Positions 16,093 through 23,733 of a stretch of 64,000 nucleotides of DNA are shown here, one piece after another (position 1 is the first letter of the stretch; each line of letters begins with the position of its first letter). Source of the DNA: Acetobacter farinalis (GTDB taxonomy: Bacteria > Pseudomonadota > Alphaproteobacteria > Acetobacterales > Acetobacteraceae); contig NZ_JAPIUX010000001.1 of NCBI RefSeq assembly GCF_026240015.1, positions 434,001-498,000 on the forward strand, read 5' to 3'. Under the pieces are notes generated by a model. The model was not told where the DNA came from and searched no databases. It saw only the letters and a program-made list of their open reading frames with translations. The position numbers were made by a program, and so were the translations under genes.

Positions 16093-16800
16093 TTACAGAG
16101 ATTCAGGTAATGTGAATGTGGCCTTGCGCTCGCTGTAGCGGTCTACGAGATAGTCCGCACGATCTCTGATGAGCACAGTGAATTTCATCAGTTCCTCCAT
16201 GACATCCACCACACGGTCATACAGCGCTGAGGGCTTCATGCGGTCGTCCTCACCAAACTCCTTGTAGGCCATTGGCACACTGGACTGATTGGGGATGGTG
16301 AACATGCGCATCCAGCGCCCGAGCACACGCAGCGCGTTCACGGAATTGAAGCTCTGTGAGCCGCCGGAAACCTGCATTATCGCGAGTGTACGCCCCTGCG
16401 TGGGGCGCAGTGAGCCTTCAGAGAGAGGAAGCCAGTCAATCTGGTTTTTGAAAACGGCGGTTATGTTGCCGTGGCGCTCCGGACTGCACCAGACCTGCCC
16501 TTCGGACCAAAGCGAGAGTTCCCTGAGTTCCTGCACCTTGGGGTGGGTTGCGGGCACGGACTCTGCAAGCGGCAAATCTCTGGGGTCAAACACGCGGGTT
16601 TCAGCCCCGAGGCAGTTGAGAATGCGTTCAGCTTCCAGCACAAGCAGCCGACTGAAGGAGCGAGGGCGTAACGAGCCATAGAGCAGCAGAATACGAGGGG
16701 GATGAGTCAGGCGCTGGCTCGGCTCCAGTTTCCCCAGGTCGAGCGGGTCGAGATAATCCTGATTCAAAAGAGGCAATATGGTGTCCGGGGTATGGTTCAT
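16093..16800 (-). CDS. arsH: Arsenical resistance protein ArsH (NADPH-dependent FMN reductase)
   Basis: ArsH proteins oxidise trivalent organoarsenicals and/or reduce quinones with NADPH and FMN. The 235-residue product carries flavodoxin-like motifs 'ILLLYGSLRPRSFSRLL', 'EGQVWCSPERHGNITAVFKN' and 'QGRTLAIMQVSGGSQSFNSV', diagnostic for ArsH rather than general NADPH-FMN reductases. It is the last gene of the ars operon; its ATG overlaps the stop of a 38-codon ORF by four bases. Confidence 0.95.
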   Translation of the reverse strand: MNHTPDTILPLLNQDYLDPLDLGKLEPSQRLTHPPRILLLYGSLRPRSFSRLLVLEAERILNCLGAETRVFDPRDLPLAESVPATHPKVQELRELSLWSEGQVWCSPERHGNITAVFKNQIDWLPLSEGSLRPTQGRTLAIMQVSGGSQSFNSVNALRVLGRWMRMFTIPNQSSVPMAYKEFGEDDRMKPSALYDRVVDVMEELMKFTVLIRDRADYLVDRYSERKATFTLPESL

Positions 16801-16913
16801 GCTTGGGGTGCCTTCTCTGCTTCGTCTGTGTCATTCGTTGGGCGCAGGGTCTGCATGTAATGGATGTTGAACTGGCACTCCGCCTCTTCCATGACTTGGT
16901 GGTAGACTGGCAT
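16797..16913 (-). CDS. Small ORF (38 aa) between arsB and arsH
   Basis: An ATG at 16913, 16 bp after the arsB stop, opens a frame starting 'MPVYHQVMEEAECQFNIHYM' that ends in a TGA overlapping the arsH ATG. The spacing and the ATGA coupling match the other junctions in this operon. It could be a real microprotein, a translational coupling leader, or the tail of a lost gene. It has one Cys. The upstream purine-rich run (GAGAGAGAGCGAG) is a weak ribosome-binding site. Confidence 0.4.
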   Translation of the reverse strand: MPVYHQVMEEAECQFNIHYMQTLRPTNDTDEAEKAPQA

Positions 16914-16929
16914 CGTCTCGCTCTCTCTC

Positions 16930-18243
16930 TCAGCCGGTGCCGATAAGCGGAAGCCAGAAGGCGAGCATGGTCAGGGTTATCAGTAGTACCGGCGGCGTGA
17001 TCAGAAGGCCGACGCGCATATAGTGCAGCCATGTGATTTTGTAATTTCTGGCCGCGAGCACATGCAGCCAGAGCAGTGTGGCGAGGCTGCCAATAGGTGT
17101 GAATTTAGGCCCGAGGTCACAGCCGATAATGTTGGCATAGATCATGATGTCACGTGTCACGGGTGCAATGTCATGCGCCTGCTGGATCGACAACGCTCCG
17201 ATCAGGACACTCGGCATATTGTTCATGATGGAGGACAGGATGGCGGTAAGAAAGCCGGTGCCGACCGCCGCCGCCCATGGCCCATGATGACCAAGCCACA
17301 CCAGAACATCGGCCACGTACTCGGTCAGGCCAGCGTTTCGCAGCCCATAGACTACCAGATACATGCCAAGGCTGAAGAGAACGATCTGCCACGGCGCTCC
17401 CTTGAGAACCTCACCCACCGCAATCACCCGTCCGCGCCCTCCGGACGCCACGCGCAAGGCGATGGCGAGCAGAATGGCGGCCGCAACACAGGCCACGATG
17501 CAGACGGGAATATGGAAAGGTGCTGTTACGAAATAGGCCATCAGCAGAGCGGCAAGCAGCGGAAAGGCGGCCTTGAACACCTGCCGGTCCTGAATGGCGG
17601 AGGCTGGTTCCGGTAGTGCAGTAATGCCGTAGGTTCCTGGTATTTCGCGCCGGTAGTAACCCCACAGGACGGCCAATGTGCCTGCCAGCGCCACCAGATC
17701 GACAGGGATCATGACAGCGGCATAACGGTTGAAGGAAATGCCAAAGAAATTGGCGCTGACGATGTTGACCAGATTGGAAATCACCAGTGGAAGACTGGTT
17801 GTATCGGCCACGAAGCCGGTGGCGATAATAATAGCCAGTGAGGCGGCCTGCGGCAGGCGTAATTGCGCCAGAAGGGCAATCACGATGGGTGTCAGCAGGA
17901 GGGCCGCTCCATCGTTGGCAAAAACCGCTGCGATTGCCGCGCCGAGAACGATAATCAGCGGGAACAGGATGCCACCGCGCCCTTTGCCCCAGCGCGCAAC
18001 ATGCAGGGCGGCCCACTGAAAGAATCCTGCCTTGTCAAGCAGAAGAGAAATGACGATCAGGGCAATGAAGGTGAAAGTCGCATCCCAGACGATATGCCAG
18101 ACGATAGGGATGTCCTGAAGATGGATGACACCTGTTGCAAGAGCTATGCCTGCTCCGGCGAGTGCGCTCCAGCCGATCCCCAACCCTTTGGGCTGCCAGA
18201 TGACAAAAACCAGCGTGATGATGAAAATCGCAAGCGCTAGCAT
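16930..18243 (-). CDS. arsB: Arsenite efflux pump ArsB
   Basis: The 437-residue inner-membrane protein has about 12 hydrophobic segments and the ArsB/NhaD-family motifs 'AVFANDGAALLLTPIVIALL' and 'LTAILSSIMNNMPSVLIGAL'. ArsB expels arsenite and antimonite as a proton antiporter, alone or with ArsA; no arsA is present. The ATG shares one base with the arsC TGA, giving translational coupling. Confidence 0.95.
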   Translation of the reverse strand: MLALAIFIITLVFVIWQPKGLGIGWSALAGAGIALATGVIHLQDIPIVWHIVWDATFTFIALIVISLLLDKAGFFQWAALHVARWGKGRGGILFPLIIVLGAAIAAVFANDGAALLLTPIVIALLAQLRLPQAASLAIIIATGFVADTTSLPLVISNLVNIVSANFFGISFNRYAAVMIPVDLVALAGTLAVLWGYYRREIPGTYGITALPEPASAIQDRQVFKAAFPLLAALLMAYFVTAPFHIPVCIVACVAAAILLAIALRVASGGRGRVIAVGEVLKGAPWQIVLFSLGMYLVVYGLRNAGLTEYVADVLVWLGHHGPWAAAVGTGFLTAILSSIMNNMPSVLIGALSIQQAHDIAPVTRDIMIYANIIGCDLGPKFTPIGSLATLLWLHVLAARNYKITWLHYMRVGLLITPPVLLITLTMLAFWLPLIGTG

Positions 18244-18665
18244 CAGATATTCCGCTTTCCGTTTTCATCCACGACCTGCTCACCGTCTTCCTTGAAGAAC
18301 GCGCCTTGTTGCGGGGCAGGCAGAATATCGAGAACAGTTTCGGACGGGCGGCACAGTTTTGTACCCAGAGGCGAGACGACGATGGGCCGATTGATCAGGA
18401 TCGGATGCGCCATCATCGCGTCAATCAGGTAAGCGTCTGTCATCGCGGGGGTGTCGAGTTGCAGGTCATCATAAGGCGTGCCTTTGCGGCGCAAAAGGTC
18501 ACGCACGGAAATACCCATGCTGTCGATCAGCGCGCGTAACTCCGCACGTGAAGGCGGGGTTTTCAGATACTCGATGATGATGGGCTCGATCCCGGCGTTG
18601 CGGATCAGCGCCAGCACGTTGCGCGATGTACCGCAATCCGGGTTGTGATAAAGGGTGATATTCAT
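18243..18665 (-). CDS. arsC: Glutaredoxin-dependent arsenate reductase ArsC
   Basis: The frame is open further upstream, but the ATG at 18665 gives the family N-terminus 'MNITLYHNPDCGTSRNVLAL', with catalytic Cys11 in the CGTSRN loop. The 140-residue product also has 'RPIVVSPLGTKLCRPSE', which carries conserved arginines of the E. coli type enzyme. It reduces arsenate to arsenite with glutathione and glutaredoxin. Its start overlaps the arsR stop by four bases and its stop overlaps arsB by one. Confidence 0.95.
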   Translation of the reverse strand: MNITLYHNPDCGTSRNVLALIRNAGIEPIIIEYLKTPPSRAELRALIDSMGISVRDLLRRKGTPYDDLQLDTPAMTDAYLIDAMMAHPILINRPIVVSPLGTKLCRPSETVLDILPAPQQGAFFKEDGEQVVDENGKRNI

Positions 18666-19015
18666 GAGGTGGTTTTTCCTCGGCAACAGCTGGATGCGAG
18701 TTCGGCAAACAGAGGGGCGCTCAAGTCCGGGCGCCCCGCGCAGCAACCCTCGATCAGAAACAGGGTTAGGTCCTGCAAACGCTCCAGACTGGCGCGGTAG
18801 ATAATAAGGCGGCTTTGGCGTTGGGATGTGAGCAACCCCGCACGGGCCAGCACAGCGAGATGCACGGAGATGGTGTTTTGCGGCAGTTCAAGCGCGCGTG
18901 CGACCTCTCCGGCCGGGAGACCATCAGGTTCGTGGCGCACAAGAAGGCGGAAGATTTCCAGCCGGGTCGATTGCGAGAGCGCGCTGAACGCGAGGAGGGC
19001 TGCTTCTGTATCCAT
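18662..19015 (-). CDS. arsR: ArsR-family arsenic-responsive repressor
   Basis: A 117-residue winged-helix repressor ('LSQSTRLEIFRLLVRHEPDG', 'LPQNTISVHLAVLARAGLLT') that heads the ars operon. It lacks the ELCVCDL metal site of E. coli ArsR in the recognition helix. It carries Cys91-Cys92 and Cys110-Cys111 near the C-terminus, resembling the C-terminal Cys sensor of the Acidithiobacillus-type ArsR, though the spacing differs. The upstream DNA holds a TATAAT box flanked by TTGATATA repeats. Confidence 0.93.
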   Translation of the reverse strand: MDTEAALLAFSALSQSTRLEIFRLLVRHEPDGLPAGEVARALELPQNTISVHLAVLARAGLLTSQRQSRLIIYRASLERLQDLTLFLIEGCCAGRPDLSAPLFAELASSCCRGKTTS

Positions 19016-19050
19016 ATATCAACGTTTAATGATTTATGGAATTATATCAA
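19015..19050 (-). promoter_or_regulatory. ars operon promoter/operator region
   Basis: On the minus strand a TATAAT hexamer occupies 19046-19041. TTGATATA occurs at 19050-19043 and again at 19022-19015, and an imperfect dyad TCA-N8-TGA lies between. ArsR binding here would cover the -10 region. Confidence 0.5.
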
Positions 19051-19133
19051 GCGGGGCAGGTTCTTTCAGGGGGGCGTGCTGTTTCGCTCAGATCAGGCCG
19101 TGCTTATTATCCTGTGCAGAAATGCGGCTTACC

Positions 19134-20351
19134 TCAATAGTCTGACAGACGTAGCGAATCATGCACCCTCGCTCTGGTCCCATCAAATATGCCCGCCGTT
19201 CCGTTCCGCGCGATTTCGGCAAGGATGCGGTCACGCGTCTCAATGTCCTTCTGTGTTCTGGGCAGGAAGAAAGCCCCGTTATCATCGGTCGCCAGTGCCT
19301 GGTTTGCCTCGACAAACGGCCGCGTGAGATGCTCGTAGGCCGTAAACGCCTCTTCCGGAGCGTTATGAGTAGCCAGCTCACCTGCCAGCACATAGGCGCC
19401 AACCAACGCCAGACTGGTCCCCTGACCTGATCGGAAAGAAGGGGCAAACGCCGCATCCCCGACCAGCGCCACGCGTCCCTTTGACCAGTGGGGCATCCGG
19501 ATCTGACTGACCGTATCGAAATACAGATCGTCGGCTTTTACCATGGCATCAAGCAGATTCGGAACTTCCCAGCGCATGCCTGAGAACACGGTTTGTGTAC
19601 GTCGGATCTGTTCTTCCGCATTGCGACAGGAGGCGCTAGCGACTTCATCTGTTGCAAAAGCAAGGAAACCGAAAACCTTCGGGTTATCCTGAACCGCCCA
19701 GATTCCGGCTGTGCGTCCTGGTTCGGCGTGAAAGATGCCGGCATGTGAAAGGCTTTTGTCATTTGGCATGGAGAAAAGATTGAATCGGAAGCCGAGGGAA
19801 TGGTTAAACAGGGCCTCGGGACCGAAAACCAGATTGCGGACCCGCGAGTGTAACCCGTCTGCACCGATGACGATATCATATCGTGCCCGCTGACCGCTGG
19901 TGAATCCGATATCAACGCCCTTACCGTCATCATGGAGCGTGTCGATTGAGTCATTGAAACGGTAATCTATCCCGCTGTTGCGGGTCGCGTCATAGAGCAG
20001 GGTTGTCAGGGTTCCGCGCGGGAGTTCGACATCACGCTCGGCTTCGCTGCCGATCGCCTCGTAGATCGGTAGGCTGCCGATGATCTGACCTGCTTTATCC
20101 ACGAAGGTCATGGTGCGGGATGCTATATGGGCTGCCCGGATCTGAGGCAGCAGGCCCATGCGCTCGACCACGTCAATGGCCGTGCCGCGTACGTCGATCG
20201 GGTATCCGCCAGTCCGGATGATCGGCGCGCGTTCGACCACCGTTACATCGAACCCATAACGGTCGAGCCAGAAGGCGAGCGCTGGACCTGCGATGCTGGC
20301 ACCGGAGATGAGTACGGAACGGCGTTGTGCTGGAACCATCGGGATGTTCAT
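19134..20351 (-). CDS. FAD-dependent aromatic-ring hydroxylase-type monooxygenase
   Basis: The 405-residue protein matches the PHBH/TetX-type flavin monooxygenases: FAD motif 'VLISGASIAGPALAFWLDRY', the middle 'DIVIGADGLHSRVRNLVFG' (DG motif) and the C-terminal 'RVALVGDAAFAPSFRSGQGT' FAD ribityl motif. Such enzymes hydroxylate phenols, quinones or antibiotics; the substrate is not evident. It is divergent from a TetR gene with two operator-like dyads between them, suggesting induction by its substrate. Confidence 0.9.
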   Translation of the reverse strand: MNIPMVPAQRRSVLISGASIAGPALAFWLDRYGFDVTVVERAPIIRTGGYPIDVRGTAIDVVERMGLLPQIRAAHIASRTMTFVDKAGQIIGSLPIYEAIGSEAERDVELPRGTLTTLLYDATRNSGIDYRFNDSIDTLHDDGKGVDIGFTSGQRARYDIVIGADGLHSRVRNLVFGPEALFNHSLGFRFNLFSMPNDKSLSHAGIFHAEPGRTAGIWAVQDNPKVFGFLAFATDEVASASCRNAEEQIRRTQTVFSGMRWEVPNLLDAMVKADDLYFDTVSQIRMPHWSKGRVALVGDAAFAPSFRSGQGTSLALVGAYVLAGELATHNAPEEAFTAYEHLTRPFVEANQALATDDNGAFFLPRTQKDIETRDRILAEIARNGTAGIFDGTRARVHDSLRLSDY

Positions 20352-20365
20352 GATATTTACTCAAA

Positions 20366-20388
20366 ATAAGATTCGTGGAGTATCTTAT
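20366..20388. promoter_or_regulatory. TetR operator 1: ATAAGAT-N9-ATCTTAT
   Basis: A perfect 7-bp inverted repeat lies 15 bp upstream of the monooxygenase ATG. It matches the second site at 20409-20431 in arms and spacing. Confidence 0.75.
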
Positions 20389-20408
20389 CTTGTGCGCATC
20401 AAAAGGCA

Positions 20409-20431
20409 ATAAGATTCATTTTGTATCTTAA
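20409..20431. promoter_or_regulatory. TetR operator 2: ATAAGAT-N9-ATCTTAA
   Basis: The second copy of the dyad lies 10 bp upstream of the tetR ATG, 43 bp centre to centre from the first. One regulator can thus control both divergent genes. Confidence 0.75.
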
Positions 20432-20440
20432 TGGAGAGTC

Positions 20441-21040
20441 ATGAAAGCTCAAAAACAGACACGAAGGCGCGGTGTGGCTTTGGAAGAGGCGATCCTGGAA
20501 GCGACATGGGTAGAACTGGCAGAACACGGTTATGCGGGTTTGACGATGGAAAACGTCGCCCGCCGTGCGGAAACCAGCCGCACGGTGCTGCATCGACGCT
20601 GGCCCAGCCGCACGGCGCTTGCAACGGCAGCACTGGCGCAACAATTCGCGCGGTCGAATATCATCATCCCCGATATGGGCAGTTTGCGTGATGAACTCTG
20701 CTATCTTCTCAAATGTATGTCGGATCGCGCGGGTTCGAAGGACCTGCAGTTGTTTTTCGATATGCAGAAGGATCTCGTGGCCGAGCGGTCGAGCTTTGCC
20801 GACATACGGGCGCGCATTGTGGACGGGAGCCAGTTTCATGCCGTTATGGGAAGGGCTATTGAACGGGGCGAGATCGATCCGGTCCGTATCACGCCTCGCA
20901 TTGCATCCCTTCCTCTCGACCTTGCTCGTCATGAAATTATGATGACATTCCAGACTTTATCGGATGACACCATCCGGGAGATTGTCGACGATATCTTCCT
21001 GCCATTAGTGCGTCGGGGTGAGCGTTCTTCTCAGGCATGA
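20441..21040 (+). CDS. TetR/AcrR-family transcriptional regulator
   Basis: A 199-residue regulator with N-terminal helix-turn-helix ('GYAGLTMENVARRAETSRTV', 'LHRRWPSRTALATAAL'), the Trp-Pro-Ser variant seen in one TetR subgroup with a TetR_C domain. It is divergent from the flavin monooxygenase and preceded by two near-identical dyads, so autoregulation and control of the monooxygenase are likely. The ATG follows GGAGAG. Confidence 0.9.
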   Translation: MKAQKQTRRRGVALEEAILEATWVELAEHGYAGLTMENVARRAETSRTVLHRRWPSRTALATAALAQQFARSNIIIPDMGSLRDELCYLLKCMSDRAGSKDLQLFFDMQKDLVAERSSFADIRARIVDGSQFHAVMGRAIERGEIDPVRITPRIASLPLDLARHEIMMTFQTLSDDTIREIVDDIFLPLVRRGERSSQA

Positions 21041-21237
21041 CGTATCTTCCGTATTGAAGGCGTCATTCCATTTTCAGGGCGCATCGGCATGATCTGCGTG
21101 ACAACCATTGGGGACGAAAACTCGGCAAGACCCTGAATGTGCTCAACGCGTCGCGGATTGATCGCTTTCGCCTGCGTTGCAGAGACATATCGGGCGCTTA
21201 TGGTGTTTTCTGAACAAGGTCGCTCGTCGCAGATCAT
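21031..21237 (-). CDS. Small uncharacterised ORF (68 aa), doubtful
   Basis: An open frame 'MICDERPCSENTISARYVSA...' fills the space between the convergent tetR and qorB-like ends, overlapping the tetR 3' end by 10 bp. I recognise no family. It may be a relic or chance ORF. Confidence 0.2.
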   Translation of the reverse strand: MICDERPCSENTISARYVSATQAKAINPRRVEHIQGLAEFSSPMVVTQIMPMRPENGMTPSIRKIRHA

Positions 21238-21276
21238 GGCGTTGGTGTTAATTCATGGTCGCTCTGGTATTGAATA

Positions 21277-22131
21277 TTATAATGCAGTCGTAATCACTGT
21301 ATCGAGCGGCGTTGTCGGATGACCGATAAGGCGCGAGAGAGTATGGCTGTCATCGAACAATGCTCCCTGCGATGCTGCCACGTCCGCGTCAGCCAGGAGT
21401 GTGGCAAAAGGTGCGGGCAGGCCTGCATCTTCGAGTGCCCTGGCATAACCGTCTTCGGAGAGATCATTATAGACGATTGTGCGCGCTGCATGTTTTGATA
21501 CCGTTGCTGCAAGATCAGCCAGTGTGAAGGCCTCGTCCGCAGCGAGTTCGTAAATCTTGCCGACGTGATCATCCGTCTTCAGAACCCGGGCAGCAGCCTC
21601 TGCGTAATCACGGCGGGTTGCTGACGAAAAACGCCCCTCTTTTGCTGCGCCGATGAACGCGCCGTGCTCAAGAACTGCAGGCAGAGCCATGAGGTGATTT
21701 TCCATGTACCAGCCGTTCCGCAGGATGACGGCGGGAAGGCCGGATGCGGCAATCGCCTCCTCCGTTTGCCGGTGTTCGATGGCGAGTTGCGCCGGAGAGG
21801 TATCTGCATGCAGCATGCTGGTATAGGCAAGCAGGGACACGCCCGCCGCGCGCGCTGCGTCGATCACGGCACGATGTTGCGTCGTACGACCTGAAATTTC
21901 GGTGGATGAGATCAGCAGGAGTTTCTTCACCCCGTTCAGCGCGGCAGGCAGTGTCTCGGGGCGGTCGTAATCCGCCTCGCGCACCACGACGCCGAGTGCC
22001 GCGAGATCCTGCGCCTTGGCCGGATTGCGGACAGCGGCGATGATCTGGCCTGCGGGAACGGATTTCAACAGTGTTTCAATGACAAGACGGCCAAGCTGGC
22101 CCGAAGCGCCGGTAATAGCATACATGGTCAT
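21277..22131 (-). CDS. NAD(P)H:quinone oxidoreductase, QorB/YtfG-like SDR
   Basis: The 284-residue atypical SDR starts 'MTMYAITGASGQLGRLVIET' (NmrA-type Rossmann motif) and has 'LIASTE'-like 'KKLLLISSTEISGRTTQHRA' and 'LRNGWYMENHLMALP', features of YtfG/QorB, which reduces quinones with NADPH. It is divergent from an HxlR regulator, the same pairing as ytfG-ytfH in enterobacteria and qor2-qorR in corynebacteria. Start choice: ATG at 22131 or the in-frame ATG two codons later. Confidence 0.9.
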   Translation of the reverse strand: MTMYAITGASGQLGRLVIETLLKSVPAGQIIAAVRNPAKAQDLAALGVVVREADYDRPETLPAALNGVKKLLLISSTEISGRTTQHRAVIDAARAAGVSLLAYTSMLHADTSPAQLAIEHRQTEEAIAASGLPAVILRNGWYMENHLMALPAVLEHGAFIGAAKEGRFSSATRRDYAEAAARVLKTDDHVGKIYELAADEAFTLADLAATVSKHAARTIVYNDLSEDGYARALEDAGLPAPFATLLADADVAASQGALFDDSHTLSRLIGHPTTPLDTVITTAL

Positions 22132-22217
22132 ATTCTTTCATCAGGAGGCTTGGAGCCTGTTGTTTTGTTGTGGCCGGGTGGGGTCTCTCACCGGGACAAC
22201 ACCCATATAAGAACAAC

Positions 22218-22234
22218 AGTTTCTACTGGTAACT
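22218..22234. promoter_or_regulatory. Candidate HxlR-type operator
   Basis: A 17-bp imperfect palindrome, AGTT...AACT with additional internal matches, lies between the divergent qorB-like and hxlR genes. Its size fits DUF24/HxlR operators. A second repeat GGTTA...TAACC covers 22246-22269. Confidence 0.4.
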
Positions 22235-22290
22235 ATATATCTTGAGGTTATCGTCGCTTTTCAGTAACCTGTCGGAAACCAGGTGAGGGA

Positions 22291-22674
22291 ATGGTTATGG
22301 TTCTGAGAATGCGGACCGCAGTGAAAGCGCTTCCGGGCTGCCCCATGTCACAGTGCATGTCTCTGCTGAGCGGCTTATGGTCTCCGGAGATCATCTGGTC
22401 GCTCAGTAAGGGGGCACGGAGATTCTCGGAAATTCGCCGCAATATTCCCGGGATTTCGGCCAAGGTTCTGACAGGGCGGCTGCGTGATCTTGAACGGCGT
22501 GGCGTTCTAAGCCGCAGCGTAATTCCGACATCACCCCCAACGGTCGAATACGAGCTCACCTCGCTCGGAGAAGAATTGCTGCCGGCGATTCAATCCATTG
22601 TGGAGGTCGGAACGCGGTTGATCCTTCGTGACCGTCAGCTGCATGACAGTGATGTGCCGCTCAAGCCGGATTAA
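22291..22674 (+). CDS. HxlR-family (DUF24) redox-sensing regulator
   Basis: The 127-residue winged-helix protein starts after AGGTGAGGGA and contains 'LLSGLWSPEIIWSLSKGARR' and 'IPGISAKVLTGRLRDLERRG', the HxlR signature. Cys17, just before the winged helix ('LPGCPMSQC'), is in the place used as thiol switch by QorR/YodB-type sensors; Cys22 follows. It is divergent from the quinone reductase, suggesting derepression by quinones or diamide-like oxidants (inference from family). Confidence 0.9.
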   Translation: MVMVLRMRTAVKALPGCPMSQCMSLLSGLWSPEIIWSLSKGARRFSEIRRNIPGISAKVLTGRLRDLERRGVLSRSVIPTSPPTVEYELTSLGEELLPAIQSIVEVGTRLILRDRQLHDSDVPLKPD

Positions 22675-23094
22675 GCTGCAATTTATGCTGTCTAAGGGGA
22701 CACCATGATCAGCAAGACAATGCGAGCATACTGATGCGCACAAACATGCGCTTCATGCCGGTTCTTAGCGGAGGGGCGGGGAGGAAAACCATGGTTCGCC
22801 TGCATCCCGAACATCTCGTTCGTTTCAGGGGTCGCCACGAAGCTGGCAGTCATAGAGAAAACTTGACTGGATCGCACAGTTTTTGGCAAAATCACAACGC
22901 CTAAAAAGACAGCGATGCAGGTATGGTGAGAACCTGCGGTCTCTTTGAGACAGTCACGCTTGAGTGGGGAAGCCTGCTCTTGGCCATGGCCGGACACCGT
23001 GAGGGGTTTCCCCTCCCGTGTGGTCGGTTGTGGCTGGCTCCATGTCTCCGCTGCCGATCCGTGTCCGTTGCACAGACAGCGGAAAGGCACGATT
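22675..23094. other. 420-bp stretch without a convincing gene
   Basis: Open frames exist but none resembles a known protein or has a good start. It ends with the AAAGG ribosome-binding site of the VOC gene. Short hairpins (GTCTC-N3-GAGAC near 22944; GGGGTTTCCCC near 23003) are present. Confidence 0.4.
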
Positions 23095-23475
23095 ATGAAA
23101 CTCAATCACATCAATCTTTACAGCCACGATGTCGCGGCTGATCAAGCTATGTTCGAGCGTTACTTCGGCCTGCGAACTCTGGTTGTTCGCGGAAAGAAGA
23201 TGGCAATCATGCAGGATGATGACGGCCTTATATTGCTCGTCAATCATTTTGATAGCGCGCTTCATGGTTTCGACTATCCGAAGGAAGTAGACATTCTGCA
23301 TATCGGCTTCCTTCAGGAGACCCGGCAGGAGGTGGATGACCTGTACGCTCGCCTGATTGCTGATGGGTGGGACGTTCAGCCCCCATGCACTACCCATGGC
23401 GCCTGGGCGTTTTATCTGAAGGCGAAAGGGGGCTACTTCATAGAAGTTGCGACAGTAACGCCCATCAAGGAGTAA
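23095..23475 (+). CDS. VOC-family (glyoxalase/dioxygenase superfamily) protein
   Basis: The ATG at 23095 follows AAAGGCACG and gives a 126-residue VOC domain: 'MKLNHINLYSHDVAADQAMF', then 'VDILHIGFLQETRQEVDDLY' and 'AWAFYLKAKGGYFIEVATVT'. The two beta-alpha-beta-beta-beta units carry His4 and the late Glu expected as metal ligands. Members include glyoxalase I, fosfomycin and bleomycin resistance proteins; the substrate is not readable. It stands alone on its strand. Confidence 0.85.
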   Translation: MKLNHINLYSHDVAADQAMFERYFGLRTLVVRGKKMAIMQDDDGLILLVNHFDSALHGFDYPKEVDILHIGFLQETRQEVDDLYARLIADGWDVQPPCTTHGAWAFYLKAKGGYFIEVATVTPIKE

Positions 23476-23733
23476 GAGCTTAACCGGAAGAGGCACCATA
23501 ACTGTGCCATCTTCCCTATGCTGGAGCCGGGTCATACGGGCCATGCAGGAGGCATCTCCTGTATAACCCCCAGCGGAGCCTGTCTGCGGTGCATGGAGCA
23601 GGCAGGCAACCGTTGTCTGACAAGATTTTTCATTTGTGAAAAAGCGGTTTTCCGATTCCCTCTACAGGTTTATGCTTCGTGTCATACACATGATTTCCGG
23701 CGTGTGGCAGGCCTTCAATAGTCCTCAGGACGT

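Noticed and set aside
22692..23105. 137-codon minus-strand frame upstream of the VOC gene
   Set aside because: No family resemblance, and it overlaps the VOC ribosome-binding site and start on the opposite strand.
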